Positions 42,352-51,430 are shown, numbered from the stretch's first letter. The stretch is 64,000 nucleotides of DNA from UBA1479 sp038109305 (GCA_038109305.1 JAYNIR010000001.1:248001-312000); one strand, 5' to 3'. Notes: a model not told the origin generated them from the sequence alone. Program-made: numbers and translations.

Positions 42352-43632
42352 TTACTCCGCCGGCTGGGTGACGGACGCCGAGATGCTCTCCGGCGTCGGC
42401 AGGGGCCGCTCGATCAAGCCCAGAATGGGCAGGATGAGAAGCAGGTGGGCAAAATAGTACACGGTCGCGATCTGGCCGATCAGGACCCACGCACCTTCCG
42501 GCGGATGCGCGCCGACAAGGCCGAGGGCGACCCAGTCCAGCACGAACACCCAGAAGAAGAAGCGGTAGATGGGCCGGTAAGTGGCGCTGCGCACGCGCGA
42601 GGTGTCGAGCCACGGCACCAGGGCCAGCAGGATGATCGAGCCGAACATGGCGATAACGCCCGCCAGTTTCGCGGTGATCAGCCACGACACCGGCCAGTAT
42701 AGGATGAACTCGTTTGTGAAGGCGCGGAGGATCGCGTAAGACGGCAAGAAGTACCATTCCGGCACGATGTGCGGCGGTGTCGCGAGCGAGTTGGCTGGGA
42801 TGTAGTTGTCGGCCTCCCCGAAGTAGTTGGGCGCGTAGAACACGAAGAAGCAGAGGATCAGCAGGAAGACCACCATCCCGAACAGATCCTTGATGGTGAA
42901 GTACGGGTGGAAGCCGATGGTGTCCTGCGGGCCCTTCACGTCGACGCCGGTCGGGTTGTTGGACCCGAACATGTGCAACGCCCAGATGTGCACGCCTACG
43001 AGGCCTAAAATCACGAAGGGCATCAGGTAGTGCAGCGAGAAGAACCGGTTGAGTGTCGGGTTATCGACCACGAAGCCGCCCCACAAGAGCGTCACGATCA
43101 TGTCGCCGACGACCGGCACGGCCGAGAAAAGGTTGGTGATGACCGTAGCGCCCCAATAGCTCATCTGGCCCCAGGGCAGAACGTAGCCCATGAACGCCGT
43201 CGCCATCATGGCGAGAAGGATCAGCACGCCGATGATCCACAAGAGTTCGCGCGGATACTTATAAGAGCCGAAGTAGAGGCCCCGGAAAATATGAATGTAG
43301 ACGGCGATGAAGAAGAAGCTGGCGCCGTTCATGTGCAGGTAACGGATCAGCCAGCCGCCGTTGACGTCGCGCATGATGCGTTCGACCGAATTAAAGGCCA
43401 AATCGACATGCGGGGTGTAGTGCATGGCCAGCACGATGCCCGACACGATCATGATCACCAGGGCGATCCCGGCCAGCGAGCCGAAGTTCCACCAGTAATT
43501 CAGGTTTTTCGGCGTCGGGTACTGCGTGCCGAGGGAATGATCCAGGAAGCTGAACACCGGAAGCCGATGTTCGATCCATTTGACGACGCCGTTCTGCATC
43601 AGGCCGCCGGAGGTCTGTTGATGGTCGCTCAT
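42352..43632 (-). CDS. petB: Cytochrome b of the bc1 complex
   Basis: 426 residues, eight predicted membrane helices, ubiquinol-oxidising and -reducing sites of complex III. Haem-ligand histidines occur in GIVLAMHYTPHVD and RYLHMNGASFFFIAVYIHIFRGLY, and in the fourth helix HYLMPFVILGLVGVHIWALH; the Qo-site motif is PEWYFLPSYAILRA. The ATG at 43632 has GGGAGG six bases upstream. It is the middle gene of petABC with 5- and 11-bp gaps. Confidence 0.97.
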   Translation of the reverse strand: MSDHQQTSGGLMQNGVVKWIEHRLPVFSFLDHSLGTQYPTPKNLNYWWNFGSLAGIALVIMIVSGIVLAMHYTPHVDLAFNSVERIMRDVNGGWLIRYLHMNGASFFFIAVYIHIFRGLYFGSYKYPRELLWIIGVLILLAMMATAFMGYVLPWGQMSYWGATVITNLFSAVPVVGDMIVTLLWGGFVVDNPTLNRFFSLHYLMPFVILGLVGVHIWALHMFGSNNPTGVDVKGPQDTIGFHPYFTIKDLFGMVVFLLILCFFVFYAPNYFGEADNYIPANSLATPPHIVPEWYFLPSYAILRAFTNEFILYWPVSWLITAKLAGVIAMFGSIILLALVPWLDTSRVRSATYRPIYRFFFWVFVLDWVALGLVGAHPPEGAWVLIGQIATVYYFAHLLLILPILGLIERPLPTPESISASVTQPAE

Positions 43633-43643
43633 GTCGTCCTCCC

Positions 43644-44198
43644 TCACCCGATCTTCACTTGCGTGTCGGACGTGAATTCATATGCCGGCACCGTCAGGTT
43701 CTGCGGCGCGGGGCCTTTGCGGATCCGGCCCGAGGTGTCGTAGTGCGAGCCGTGGCAGGGGCAGAACCAGCCGCCGAATTCGCCTTTCGGTTCGCCTTCC
43801 TTCTGGCCCAGCGGAATGCAGCCCAGGTGGGTGCAAACGCCGACCATGATCAGCCATTCGGCCTTCTTGACCCGGTCTATGTCCTTGGCCGGATCGGGAA
43901 GCGCGGCCTCGTCGTCCTTTTTGGCCTGGTCGATTTCCGCCGCCGTGCGGTGGCGGATGAACACCGGCTTGCCCTGCCAGACGACGGTGATCGATTGGCC
44001 GGAAGCGATCGGCGAGAGGTTCACTTCCGTCGTCGCCAGGGCCAGCGTGTCCGCCGCCGGATTAAGGCTGTTGATGAAAGGCCACACGGACAGCGCGGTA
44101 CCCACCGCGCCGACGGTCGCCGTTGAAACGAGAAGGAAATCGCGGCGTGTTTGCTCGTCGATTTCAGCAGTTGGCGGGGTGCTCGCCGTATCGCTCAT
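43644..44198 (-). CDS. petA: Ubiquinol-cytochrome c reductase Rieske iron-sulfur subunit
   Basis: 184 residues. A twin-arginine signal-anchor (TRRDFLLVSTATVGAVGTAL) positions the protein in the periplasm. The [2Fe-2S] cluster ligands are in VCTHLGCIP and FCPCHGSHYD, and the disulfide pair is included in those boxes. QNLTVPAYEF is the usual C-terminal segment. ATG 44198 was chosen over an upstream GTG. First gene of petABC; the promoter lies in the 260-bp gap shared with the divergent trmL gene. Confidence 0.96.
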   Translation of the reverse strand: MSDTASTPPTAEIDEQTRRDFLLVSTATVGAVGTALSVWPFINSLNPAADTLALATTEVNLSPIASGQSITVVWQGKPVFIRHRTAAEIDQAKKDDEAALPDPAKDIDRVKKAEWLIMVGVCTHLGCIPLGQKEGEPKGEFGGWFCPCHGSHYDTSGRIRKGPAPQNLTVPAYEFTSDTQVKIG

Positions 44199-44463
44199 CA
44201 GCACTTCCCCTTAAAATCTGTTGTTTTTGACCACGCCCTGCGGAACCGGACTATCCGGCCCAAGGCCCCAAACCCCCCGAAACTAAAAGACCGGGAGACA
44301 AGAGGCAACGCCGGGTTTCATTTTCCCGCTAGGGCATGCTCGCCCGCGCGGAATGCCCGGACGCCCGGCCCGGACAATATTGCCCCCCGGTGCCCCTGGC
44401 AAGGGCTTTGAACGTCAAGAATCTGTTGAAAAATCGCGATTTTTGGACCTTCATGGCCCGATC

Positions 44464-44955
44464 ATGCCCGTACCCGTCGAAATCGCCCTGTTCGAACCCG
44501 ATATCCCGCAAAACACAGGCGCGGTTCTGCGCACGGCGGCGTGCCTGGACGTCGCCGCGCACGTCATCGGGCCCTGCGGATTCGTCTTCAACGACGCTAA
44601 AATGCGCCGCGCCGGGATGGATTATCTGGAAAACCTTCGGCTTACCCTGCACGAGTCCTGGGCGGATTTCGCCGCCGCCCCCCGGGGCCGGCTGGTTCTG
44701 CTGACCACAAAGGGGGCGGCGCCGTTGACCGAGGTCAATTTCAATCCGGGTGACTTATTCTTATTCGGGCGGGAAAGCGCCGGCGTGCCCGACCATGTTC
44801 ATGATGCGGCGGACCTGCGCGTCCGCATCCCCATGGCGGCGGGTGCGCGGTCCTTGAACCTGGCCGCGTCCGCGGCCATGGTGCTGGGACAGGCGCTGAC
44901 GCAACTGGGGACCTGGCCCCCGCACAGGACCCAAGAGAAGACAAAGCCGACTTAG
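44464..44955 (+). CDS. trmL: tRNA (cytidine(34)-2'-O)-methyltransferase
   Basis: 163 residues, a minimal SPOUT (TrmH-like) methyltransferase that modifies the wobble base of tRNA-Leu. The knot motifs are visible: LFEPDIPQNTGAVLRTAACL, GRLVLLTTKG, LFGRESAGVPDHV and IPMAAGARSLNLAASAAMVL. The ATG at 44464 gives the family start PVPVEIALFEPD. It is followed after 8 bp by hemF. Confidence 0.93.
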   Translation: MPVPVEIALFEPDIPQNTGAVLRTAACLDVAAHVIGPCGFVFNDAKMRRAGMDYLENLRLTLHESWADFAAAPRGRLVLLTTKGAAPLTEVNFNPGDLFLFGRESAGVPDHVHDAADLRVRIPMAAGARSLNLAASAAMVLGQALTQLGTWPPHRTQEKTKPT

Positions 44956-44963
44956 GATAGACG

Positions 44964-45866
44964 ATGAGCAACGAAGCTTTCACGGACGCCCGGAAATCGA
45001 AGGTAAAGGCCTGGTTCGAACAGGTGCGCGACGATCTGTGCGCGGCGCTGGAAAAAATCGAGGACGATGTCACCGGTCCCAACGGAACCAGCGCGCGCAA
45101 TGCCGGCCGGTTCGAACGCAAGGCCTGGGACCGGCCCTACAGCGACAAAAATAAAGCAGGCGAGGGCGGGCCGCTCGGCGGCGGCGGCGTCATGTCGGTG
45201 ATGCGACTGGGGCGGGTGTTCGAAAAGGCCGGCGTCAACGTTTCCACCGTCATGGGCGAATTTTCGGAAGAATTCCGGGGCCGCATACCGGGCGCCGACA
45301 AGGACCCCCGGTTTTGGGCATCGGGCGTTTCCGTCGTCATTCATCCTAATTCGCCCGTGGTGCCCATCGCGCATATGAATACACGAATGATCGTCACCAC
45401 GCAGGGTTGGTTCGGCGGCGGCGGCGATCTGACGCCGGTGTTTCCGGTCGATAAAGACACCGCCGATTTCCACGCGGCGTTCCAGGGTGCGTGCGACGCG
45501 CACGACGCGGCTTATTATTTGAAGTTCAAAAAATGGTGCGACGAATACTTCTACCTGAAGCACCGGGGCGAAGCCCGCGGCGTCGGCGGCATTTTTTACG
45601 ACAACCTGACGACCGGCGATTGGGATGCCGACTTCGCCTTCACCCAGGACGTGGGCCGCGCCTTCGTGAAAATCTATCCGGAAATCGTCCGCCGCCACAT
45701 GAACGACGATTGGAGCGACGATCAGCGCCAGGCCCAGCGGATCAAGCGCGGCCGGTATGTGGAGTTCAATCTGCTCTACGACCGCGGCACGATCTTCGGA
45801 CTGCAGACCGGCGGCAATACGGAAGCTATCCTGATGAGCCTGCCGCCCGAAGTGGCGTGGCCGTAG
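44964..45866 (+). CDS. hemF: Oxygen-dependent coproporphyrinogen-III oxidase
   Basis: 300 residues. HemF converts coproporphyrinogen III to protoporphyrinogen IX with O2, in line with an aerobic life style. Conserved text: GGGGVMSVMRLGRVFEKAGVN, IHPNSPVVPIAHMNTRM, WFGGGGDLTPVF, KWCDEYFYLKHRGEARGVGG, VEFNLLYDRGTIFGLQTGGN and ILMSLPPEVAW. Length is normal and the C terminus complete. Just downstream is a decayed binding-protein gene. Confidence 0.96.
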   Translation: MSNEAFTDARKSKVKAWFEQVRDDLCAALEKIEDDVTGPNGTSARNAGRFERKAWDRPYSDKNKAGEGGPLGGGGVMSVMRLGRVFEKAGVNVSTVMGEFSEEFRGRIPGADKDPRFWASGVSVVIHPNSPVVPIAHMNTRMIVTTQGWFGGGGDLTPVFPVDKDTADFHAAFQGACDAHDAAYYLKFKKWCDEYFYLKHRGEARGVGGIFYDNLTTGDWDADFAFTQDVGRAFVKIYPEIVRRHMNDDWSDDQRQAQRIKRGRYVEFNLLYDRGTIFGLQTGGNTEAILMSLPPEVAWP

Positions 45867-45939
45867 AAATCGATCTTCGAAGTCTCAAGCCCGCAAGGGA
45901 TGGCGTGGTCGGCTTGCGGGCGTCCGGTCGGCCCGGCGC

Positions 45940-46349
45940 GGCAGGCCGGCTTCAACGCCAAACAGCGGGTTCAGCCGTCTGCGCCGTTCTATGACTCGCT
46001 GCGGAAGAAAAAAGACTTCGACGTATCCATCGACTTCAACTGCCAGTCGGTCATCAACCCGATTGTCGACCTGACGAAGTTTCTGGGGTCTGCCGGCGAC
46101 AACTACGGCAACTACAAGGACCAGAAGTTGGAAGACATGTACACCTCGTTGCTGCAGACCGGCGACGAGAAGAAACAGCGGGAAATGATCCGGGCCTTCG
46201 AACAGCGGGTCCTGTCCGACCAGGCGCATGAGCTGATTACGTTGTGGTGGTACAAGATCAACCCGCACCGTTCCTATGTGAAGGGCTGGAAGATCGCGCC
46301 GAGCCACTACCTGAACCAGCATCTGGATCAGGTCTGGCTAGATAAGTAA
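45940..46349 (+). pseudogene. C-terminal remnant of an ABC peptide-binding protein (family 5)
   Basis: About 135 codons matching only the last part of an extracellular solute-binding protein of the peptide/opine type: QPSAPFYDSLRKKKDFDVSI, NPIVDLTKFLGS, NYGNYKDQKLEDMYTSLLQ and the C-terminal RSYVKGWKIAPSHYLNQHLD. A complete protein is about 500-550 residues with a signal peptide; here the reading stops making sense 75 bp after hemF. No permease or ATPase gene is present. An ATG at 45900 could start a 149-residue product, but it would lack export and most of the binding lobes. A good terminator follows. Confidence 0.8.
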
Positions 46350-46383
46350 CCGGCATCGAATGATCGGAACTTGAATAAACTCG

Positions 46384-46420
46384 GCGGCGGCCCGCATTCT
46401 GGGGCCGCCGCTGGCTTTTT
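46384..46420 (+). terminator. Rho-independent terminator
   Basis: Ten-base GC stem gcggcggccc / gggccgccgc with an 8-base loop and a ttttt run at 46416-46420. It lies 35 bp after the end of the binding-protein remnant. Confidence 0.85.
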
Positions 46421-46557
46421 GATCGAACGAAACGAACGAAGCGTCTCGTATATTCGGTTTTTTTAGGGCCGCCCGACCGGCCTTCTTAGGTGCCCGCGGT
46501 CCATTTGCCGCGGTTAGTATGCCGGAATGTTATGCCCCGGCTATGGTTTAAGTCCGG

Positions 46558-47337
46558 TTAACGGCTCGGGTTGGTCGCCATCATCTGGTCGGCCGTCTGG
46601 ATTACCTTGGAATTCAGCTCGTACGCCCGCATGGCCTGGATCAGCGAGGTGATTTCCTCCACCGGGTTGACGTTGGAGGTCTCGATGAAGCCCTGCAGAA
46701 CCGATCCGTATCCCGGCGTATCGGCGATGCCGGCGGCGGCCGGGCCCGAGGACGGGGTTTCCTGATAAAGGTTGTCGCCGATCGCTCTCAGCGCGCCTTC
46801 GTTGGGAAAGCGGACCAATTGTAGCTGGCCGATGTTGGCCGGCAGCGCCGTCCCCGGCAGGCTGGCCAAAACTTCGCCCGACCGGTTGACCGACACGTCG
46901 ATGGCGTTGGCCGGCACGGCAATGCCGCCGACTGCGAGGCCGTCGGCGGTCACCAGTTGTCCGCCCTGATCCAACTGAAAGGCGCCGGCGCGGGTATAAG
47001 CCGTGCCGCCGTTTGGCAGGGTCACCTGAAAGTAGCCCCGGCCCTCGATCGCCAGATCAAGCGCATTGCCGGTTTGGCGCAGGCTGCCCTGTTCGGCGAT
47101 CCGGTAGGCGTCCGCTATGCGGACCCCATGGCCGGCCTTGACGCCCGAGGGCACAATGCCCGACGCGCGCGATTTGGTGGAATTGGGCCGATTCTGATTT
47201 TGGTAAACCAGGTCGTGAAAACTGGCCCGACTTTTCTGATAGCCGGTGGTGTTCATGTTCGCCAGGTTGTTGGCGATCACGTCCACGCGGGTCTGCTGGG
47301 CCACCATACCGGTGGCTGCGATCATAAGAGGATTCAT
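46558..47337 (-). CDS. flgG: Flagellar distal rod protein FlgG, isolated
   Basis: 259 residues, full length. The rod/hook N-terminal signature (MIAATGMVAQQTRVDVIANN, LANMNTTGYQKSRASF), the middle GNALDLAIEGRGYFQVTLP and YTRAGAFQLDQGGQLVTADG, and the C-terminal ETSNVNPVEEITSLIQAMRAYE with SKVIQTADQMM identify FlgG rather than FlgF. FlgG polymerises as the distal rod through the envelope. Usually it is flanked by flgF, flgA or flgH; here both neighbours are unrelated. The 265-bp upstream gap contains a dyad atacct/aggtat (47425-47452) of unknown meaning. Confidence 0.93.
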   Translation of the reverse strand: MNPLMIAATGMVAQQTRVDVIANNLANMNTTGYQKSRASFHDLVYQNQNRPNSTKSRASGIVPSGVKAGHGVRIADAYRIAEQGSLRQTGNALDLAIEGRGYFQVTLPNGGTAYTRAGAFQLDQGGQLVTADGLAVGGIAVPANAIDVSVNRSGEVLASLPGTALPANIGQLQLVRFPNEGALRAIGDNLYQETPSSGPAAAGIADTPGYGSVLQGFIETSNVNPVEEITSLIQAMRAYELNSKVIQTADQMMATNPSR

Positions 47338-47602
47338 TTTTCCCGTTCCTTACATGGTGCCGTCGCCGGGGTTGATCCCGATCCAGGACTTGGCATTTAC
47401 GGTTCACATCCTGTGCCAGGATTGATACCTTTTTTTTCAATAGGTTAGGTATTTTCCCGGAGGCCGGAATGGGCACTTTCCACCGCCGCGGCGGCAAATC
47501 TTGCCGGGTTCGGGGTGGGCGCGGGGGCCGAATGCCTCTTGTCTTGGGCGGGGATCGGGGCCACTTTGCCGCAACCTGATTTCCTTAAGATTGGAGCTCT
47601 CC

Positions 47603-48601
47603 ATGCACGTGTTTTCCTATGACAAAGCCGGCCCGGCGGCCGACGTTCTGAAGCAGGCCGAATGGCCGGATCCGGAGCCGGGTCCCGGTGAGGTCCGGGT
47701 CCGCGTCGCCTACTCGGCGGTCAATCCGACGGATGTGAAGCGCCGGTCATCGGGGCGCGAACTCAGCCGATTTTCGCCGATCATCCCCAACAACGACGGA
47801 TCCGGCGTCATCGACCGTGTCGGCGACGGCGTCAGCCAAAGCCGCGTCGGCCAGCGGGTCTGGATTTTCGGCGCGCAGCACGGCCGCCCGCACGGTACGG
47901 CGGCGGAATACGTGGTGCTGCCCCAGCGTCAGGCGGTCAACCTGCCGGGCGACGTTACGCTCAGCGACGGGGCCTGCGCCGGCGTGCCGGTGGTGACGGC
48001 CTGGAACGCGCTGTTTGCCGACGGCAATATTTCCGGAAAAACGATTTTGGTCACCGGCGGCACCGGGCGGGTCGGCGCCTATGCCGTGCAATTGGGCGCG
48101 TGGGCCGGGGCCACGATGATCGCCACCTGCGGGTCCGACGCCAATTGCGCGGAAGCCAAACAACTGGGCGCTGCCCATGCGCTCAATTACCGGGAGCCGG
48201 ACTTGGCCAAGCGGATCGTCGAGGCGGCCGGCGGCCGGGTCGACCGCATCGTCGATGTCGCCTTCGGCGTCAACATCGGCGTGGCGACGGACATCCTGAA
48301 GGTCAACGGCGTCATCTCGACCTACGCGTCGGAGGGAGAAGCCATGCCGACCATCGACTTCTTCCAGCTTATGCAGCACAACTTGAATATCAGGATGTTC
48401 AGCATCTACGGACTGCCGACGACGACTCTTGACGAAATCTTTTTCGAAGTCAGCCCCGTCTTGTCCGAAGATACCCTGGTTCACCGGGTGGGCGAGCGCT
48501 TCGCCTTCGACGACATGGTCAAGTCGCATGAAGCGGTGGAGCAGGGCGCCGTCCATGGCGTCGCCCAGGTGCTGATCAACAAGGACCTGGAACATCAATA
48601 G
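47603..48601 (+). CDS. NADPH:quinone reductase-like zinc-independent dehydrogenase
   Basis: 332 residues, medium-chain dehydrogenase fold. N-terminal GroES-like part: EVRVRVAYSAVNPTDVKRRS, IPNNDGSGVIDRVGDGV; the coenzyme domain has VTGGTGRVGAYAVQLGAWAG in place of the usual AxGGVG, and CGSDANCAEAKQLGAAHALNY. Structural-zinc cysteines are lacking, so it belongs to the quinone-reductase (zeta-crystallin) branch. ATG 47603 has GGAG seven bases upstream. Physiological substrate unknown. Confidence 0.88.
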   Translation: MHVFSYDKAGPAADVLKQAEWPDPEPGPGEVRVRVAYSAVNPTDVKRRSSGRELSRFSPIIPNNDGSGVIDRVGDGVSQSRVGQRVWIFGAQHGRPHGTAAEYVVLPQRQAVNLPGDVTLSDGACAGVPVVTAWNALFADGNISGKTILVTGGTGRVGAYAVQLGAWAGATMIATCGSDANCAEAKQLGAAHALNYREPDLAKRIVEAAGGRVDRIVDVAFGVNIGVATDILKVNGVISTYASEGEAMPTIDFFQLMQHNLNIRMFSIYGLPTTTLDEIFFEVSPVLSEDTLVHRVGERFAFDDMVKSHEAVEQGAVHGVAQVLINKDLEHQ

Positions 48602-48753
48602 TTCGGTTTTGTTTTCCCCTCAATCGCCGGGCGCGGCCGTCCGGCCGCTTGGCTCTCGCTCCGCTTGCGCGTTGCGGAACCTCATCGGGGGTTGCCGAGG
48701 GGATTCCCCCGGGCCCCCTTGGGGCCCAGTTGCTCAAGTTGGGAGGGATCTTT

Positions 48754-49140
48754 ATGAACATGCGAACCTTACAGCCCGCGGCGGTTCACAAGCCGTTTTC
48801 GGCCTATGCGTTGGCGACCGAGTTGACGGACGCGACCCGATGGGTGCATGTCTCGGGCCAGGTGGGCGCCGACCGGGACGGCAACGTCGTTGACGGCATC
48901 GAAGGCCAGTTGGACGCGATCTTCGACAAACTGGGTGAAATCCTGAAAGAAGCGGACATGTCCGTCAAAAACCTCGTTCGCATCACCATCTACTTGGTCA
49001 ATGCCGACGACATCGCCGCCATGCGGAAGGCGCGGGACGCGTTCATGGGCGGGCATCTGTGCGCGTCGACGCTGTTGATTGTTGCGGGCCTTGCCAATCC
49101 GAAGTTTCTGGCCGAGGTCGAGGCCGTCGCGGCGGCGTAG
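48754..49140 (+). CDS. Rid-family protein without the catalytic arginine
   Basis: 128 residues, chorismate-mutase-like trimer fold. RidA enzymes hydrolyse reactive enamine/imine intermediates of PLP enzymes using an Arg near position 105. Here the fold landmarks are present (WVHVSGQVGADRDGNVVDGI, KNLVRITIYLVNADD, FLAEVEAVA), but the segment that normally reads P-A-R-S reads L-C-A-S, so the Arg is replaced by Ala. This points to another Rid subfamily with no imine-deaminase activity. GGGAGGG lies six bases before ATG 48754. It is 24 bp from the convergent LysR gene end. Confidence 0.85.
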   Translation: MNMRTLQPAAVHKPFSAYALATELTDATRWVHVSGQVGADRDGNVVDGIEGQLDAIFDKLGEILKEADMSVKNLVRITIYLVNADDIAAMRKARDAFMGGHLCASTLLIVAGLANPKFLAEVEAVAAA

Positions 49141-49163
49141 CCCCGCGATCGATCGTCCCGTGC

Positions 49164-50087
49164 TCAGTCGCCCGGCGCCGGCGCGGCGCCGGCCTCTTTC
49201 AACAGCCAGTCGCGGAACCGCGCCTTGGCCGGGGTCAGCACGTCGTCCGCCGGGCGCAGCAGATAAAACGCGTAATCGGATTTGAGCAAGGCATCCACCG
49301 GCCGCATAAGTTCGCCGTTTCGGATCATGTCGTCGGCGAGCCGCCGGCCGCAGAGCGCGATGCCTTCGCCGCGGATCGCCGCCTGGATCAACAACAGATA
49401 GTTGTCATATCGATGCACCCGCGTGTCCGGGCTGTCCTGATGGCCGAAGGCGGCGAACCAGTCGTGCCAGCGGGTCCAGTTGCGATGCGACTGGGACAGC
49501 TTCAACAACGTCGCGCGGCTCAGGTCCGGAACGCCCGCGAACGGCCCGTGGATATCTAAATAAGCGGGGGAGCAGACGGGAAAGATATCGTTTTCGAACA
49601 TCAGATCCGCCGCCGTGTTTGGCCAGTTGCCGGAGCCGTAGCGGACGGCGAAGTCGATGCCGCTCAAGCCCAGGTCGCGGACCCGGGGCGACGCCACCAT
49701 GCGCACGTCGACCTCGGGCTGTTCGGCGCGGAACTTGGCAATGCGCGACATCAGCCAGAACGACGCGAAGGTGACGCTCGATGAAACGGTGATGTCGGCC
49801 CGTTCCTCGCCCATGCGCATTTCCTCGCAGGTATGGGCGATGTGTTCGAGCCCCATGGACGCCGCGTTGAACAGCGCCGATCCCTGGCGGGTCAGTTCGA
49901 TCTTGCGGTGGTGGCGGACGAACAGCTTAACCCCCAGCGAATCCTCGGCGATCTGAATCTGCCGGCTGACCGCCGCCTGGGAAACCAGAAGCTCCGCCGC
50001 TGCCTTGGTGAAGCTTTGATGACGGGCGACCGCCTCGAAGGCGATCAGGCTGTTTGCGGGGGGGAGCCTGTCTTTCAGCTTTCTCAT
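49164..50087 (-). CDS. LysR-family transcriptional regulator (GcvA-like)
   Basis: 307 residues. N-terminal winged helix: LIAFEAVARHQSFTKAAAEL, LVSQAAVSRQIQIAEDSLGV, KLFVRHHRKIELTRQG; the rest is a periplasmic-binding-like effector domain (ADITVSSSVTFASFWLMSRI, GIDFAVRYGSGNWP). The GcvA-type subgroup often controls amino-acid or glyoxylate-linked genes. It is transcribed away from the aminotransferase gene; the shared 137-bp AT-rich gap (50088-50224) is the likely operator region. Ligand unknown; a glyoxylate- or serine-related compound is a reasonable guess. Confidence 0.9.
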   Translation of the reverse strand: MRKLKDRLPPANSLIAFEAVARHQSFTKAAAELLVSQAAVSRQIQIAEDSLGVKLFVRHHRKIELTRQGSALFNAASMGLEHIAHTCEEMRMGEERADITVSSSVTFASFWLMSRIAKFRAEQPEVDVRMVASPRVRDLGLSGIDFAVRYGSGNWPNTAADLMFENDIFPVCSPAYLDIHGPFAGVPDLSRATLLKLSQSHRNWTRWHDWFAAFGHQDSPDTRVHRYDNYLLLIQAAIRGEGIALCGRRLADDMIRNGELMRPVDALLKSDYAFYLLRPADDVLTPAKARFRDWLLKEAGAAPAPGD

Positions 50088-50224
50088 AAGAAAAACTTAT
50101 GCATCTATGATAATTTTGCTCGTTTACAAGCCTCGTATAATACTCGATATAACGTTTTAGTATAAAACAAAAAGTCGATTTGGTTTGCCGCCGATGGCCG
50201 CCGATGGAGATTGAGGAGTTAAAC
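50088..50224. promoter_or_regulatory. Divergent LysR/aminotransferase promoter region
   Basis: AT-rich gap of 137 bp between divergent genes, with several ATA/TAT-containing dyads (tcgtataatactcgatata at about 50131-50149). LysR proteins bind T-N11-A dyads in such gaps. Exact sites cannot be fixed by eye. Confidence 0.4.
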
Positions 50225-51430
50225 ATGCGCACAGGTAATCAAGGTCTGTTTGTTCCCGGACCCACCAACATCCCGAACCGCCTGCGTCAAGCGATGGACC
50301 TGCCGCTCGAAGATCACCGGGCGCCGGACTTTCCGGACTTCACGCTCGGCCTGTTCGGGGACCTGAAGCGCATCTTCAAACTGAAAAACGGCCGGGTGTT
50401 TCTATTCCCCGGTTCCGGCACCGGCGGCTGGGAAGCGTCGATCACCAACACCCTCTCGCCGGGCGACACGGTGCTGACCGCCGTGTTCGGCCAATTCTCG
50501 CATCTTTGGGCCGAACTCTGCCGCCGTCATGGCCTGAACGTGCAGGTCATCGAGTGCGAATGGGGCGGCGCCATCCCAGTTGAAAAATACGCCGAAGCGC
50601 TCGCTGCCGACAAAGATCACAAGATCAAAGCCGTGCTCGCCTGCCACAACGAAACGGCGACCGGCGTGACCAGCGACATCGCCGCTGTGCGCAAGGCACT
50701 CGACGCCGCCGGCCATCCGGCGCTGCTGATGGTCGACGGCGTGTCGTCCGTCGCCAGCATGGATTTCCGGATGTCCGACTGGGGCGTCGACCTGGCGGTG
50801 TCGGGGACGCAAAAAGGGTTCATGCTGCCGACGGGGCTCGCCATCGTCGCCGCATCCGACAAGGCCATCGCCGCGTCGAAGACCGCCAATTGCCCGCGCT
50901 GCTTCTTCGACTTCGGCGACATGATCAAGAACAACGACGCGGGCTACTTCCCCTACACGCCGGCGACTACGCTGCTGCACGGGCTCAGCGCCTCCATCGC
51001 CATGCTTGAGGAGGAAGGCCTTGAAAACGTGTTCGCCCGCCATCATCGTCTGGCCGAAGGCGTGCGCCGGGCGGTCATCGACGGCTGGGGTTTGAAGCTC
51101 TGCGCGAAAGACCCGAGAACCTATTCCGACACGGTCAGCGCTATCTGCGTGCCCGACGGTTTCGACGCCGCCGAGGTCATTCAGATCGCCTATCACCGAT
51201 ACGGCCTGTCGCTCGGCGCCGGGCTGAACAAAGTCGCCGGTAAGGTGTTCCGCATCGGCCACCTGGGCTGGCTCAACGAACTGATGCTGATCCAGGCCAT
51301 CGCCGGCGCGGAAATGGCCATGCGCGATCTCGGCATCCCTGTCGAAGCCGGATCCGGCGTCGCCGCCGCGGAAGAACATTACCGCCACACCGCATCTTTG
51401 GCCCCCTTGGCAGTCAGTGCCGCTGGCTGA
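50225..51430 (+). CDS. Glyoxylate aminotransferase, class V (serine- or aspartate-glyoxylate)
   Basis: 401 residues, fold-type I PLP enzyme. LFVPGPTNIPNRLRQAMD opens the active site, FPGSGTGGWEASITNTLSPG binds cofactor phosphate, CHNETATGVTSDIAAVRKAL and MVDGVSSVASMDFRM hold the PLP Asp, and SGTQKGFMLP carries the Schiff-base lysine; GKVFRIGHLG contains the substrate Arg. Both serine-glyoxylate aminotransferase and BhcA (aspartate-glyoxylate) share these. The next gene is a hydroxypyruvate reductase-like enzyme, favouring serine-glyoxylate activity. bhcB, bhcC and bhcD are absent here. GAGGAG precedes ATG 50225 by seven bases. Confidence 0.88.
   Translation: MRTGNQGLFVPGPTNIPNRLRQAMDLPLEDHRAPDFPDFTLGLFGDLKRIFKLKNGRVFLFPGSGTGGWEASITNTLSPGDTVLTAVFGQFSHLWAELCRRHGLNVQVIECEWGGAIPVEKYAEALAADKDHKIKAVLACHNETATGVTSDIAAVRKALDAAGHPALLMVDGVSSVASMDFRMSDWGVDLAVSGTQKGFMLPTGLAIVAASDKAIAASKTANCPRCFFDFGDMIKNNDAGYFPYTPATTLLHGLSASIAMLEEEGLENVFARHHRLAEGVRRAVIDGWGLKLCAKDPRTYSDTVSAICVPDGFDAAEVIQIAYHRYGLSLGAGLNKVAGKVFRIGHLGWLNELMLIQAIAGAEMAMRDLGIPVEAGSGVAAAEEHYRHTASLAPLAVSAAG

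Noticed and set aside
47338..47420. Sigma-54 promoter upstream of flgG (tggcac on the minus strand)
   Set aside because: The -24 like tggcac is present but the GC of the -12 element at the required distance is replaced by GA.
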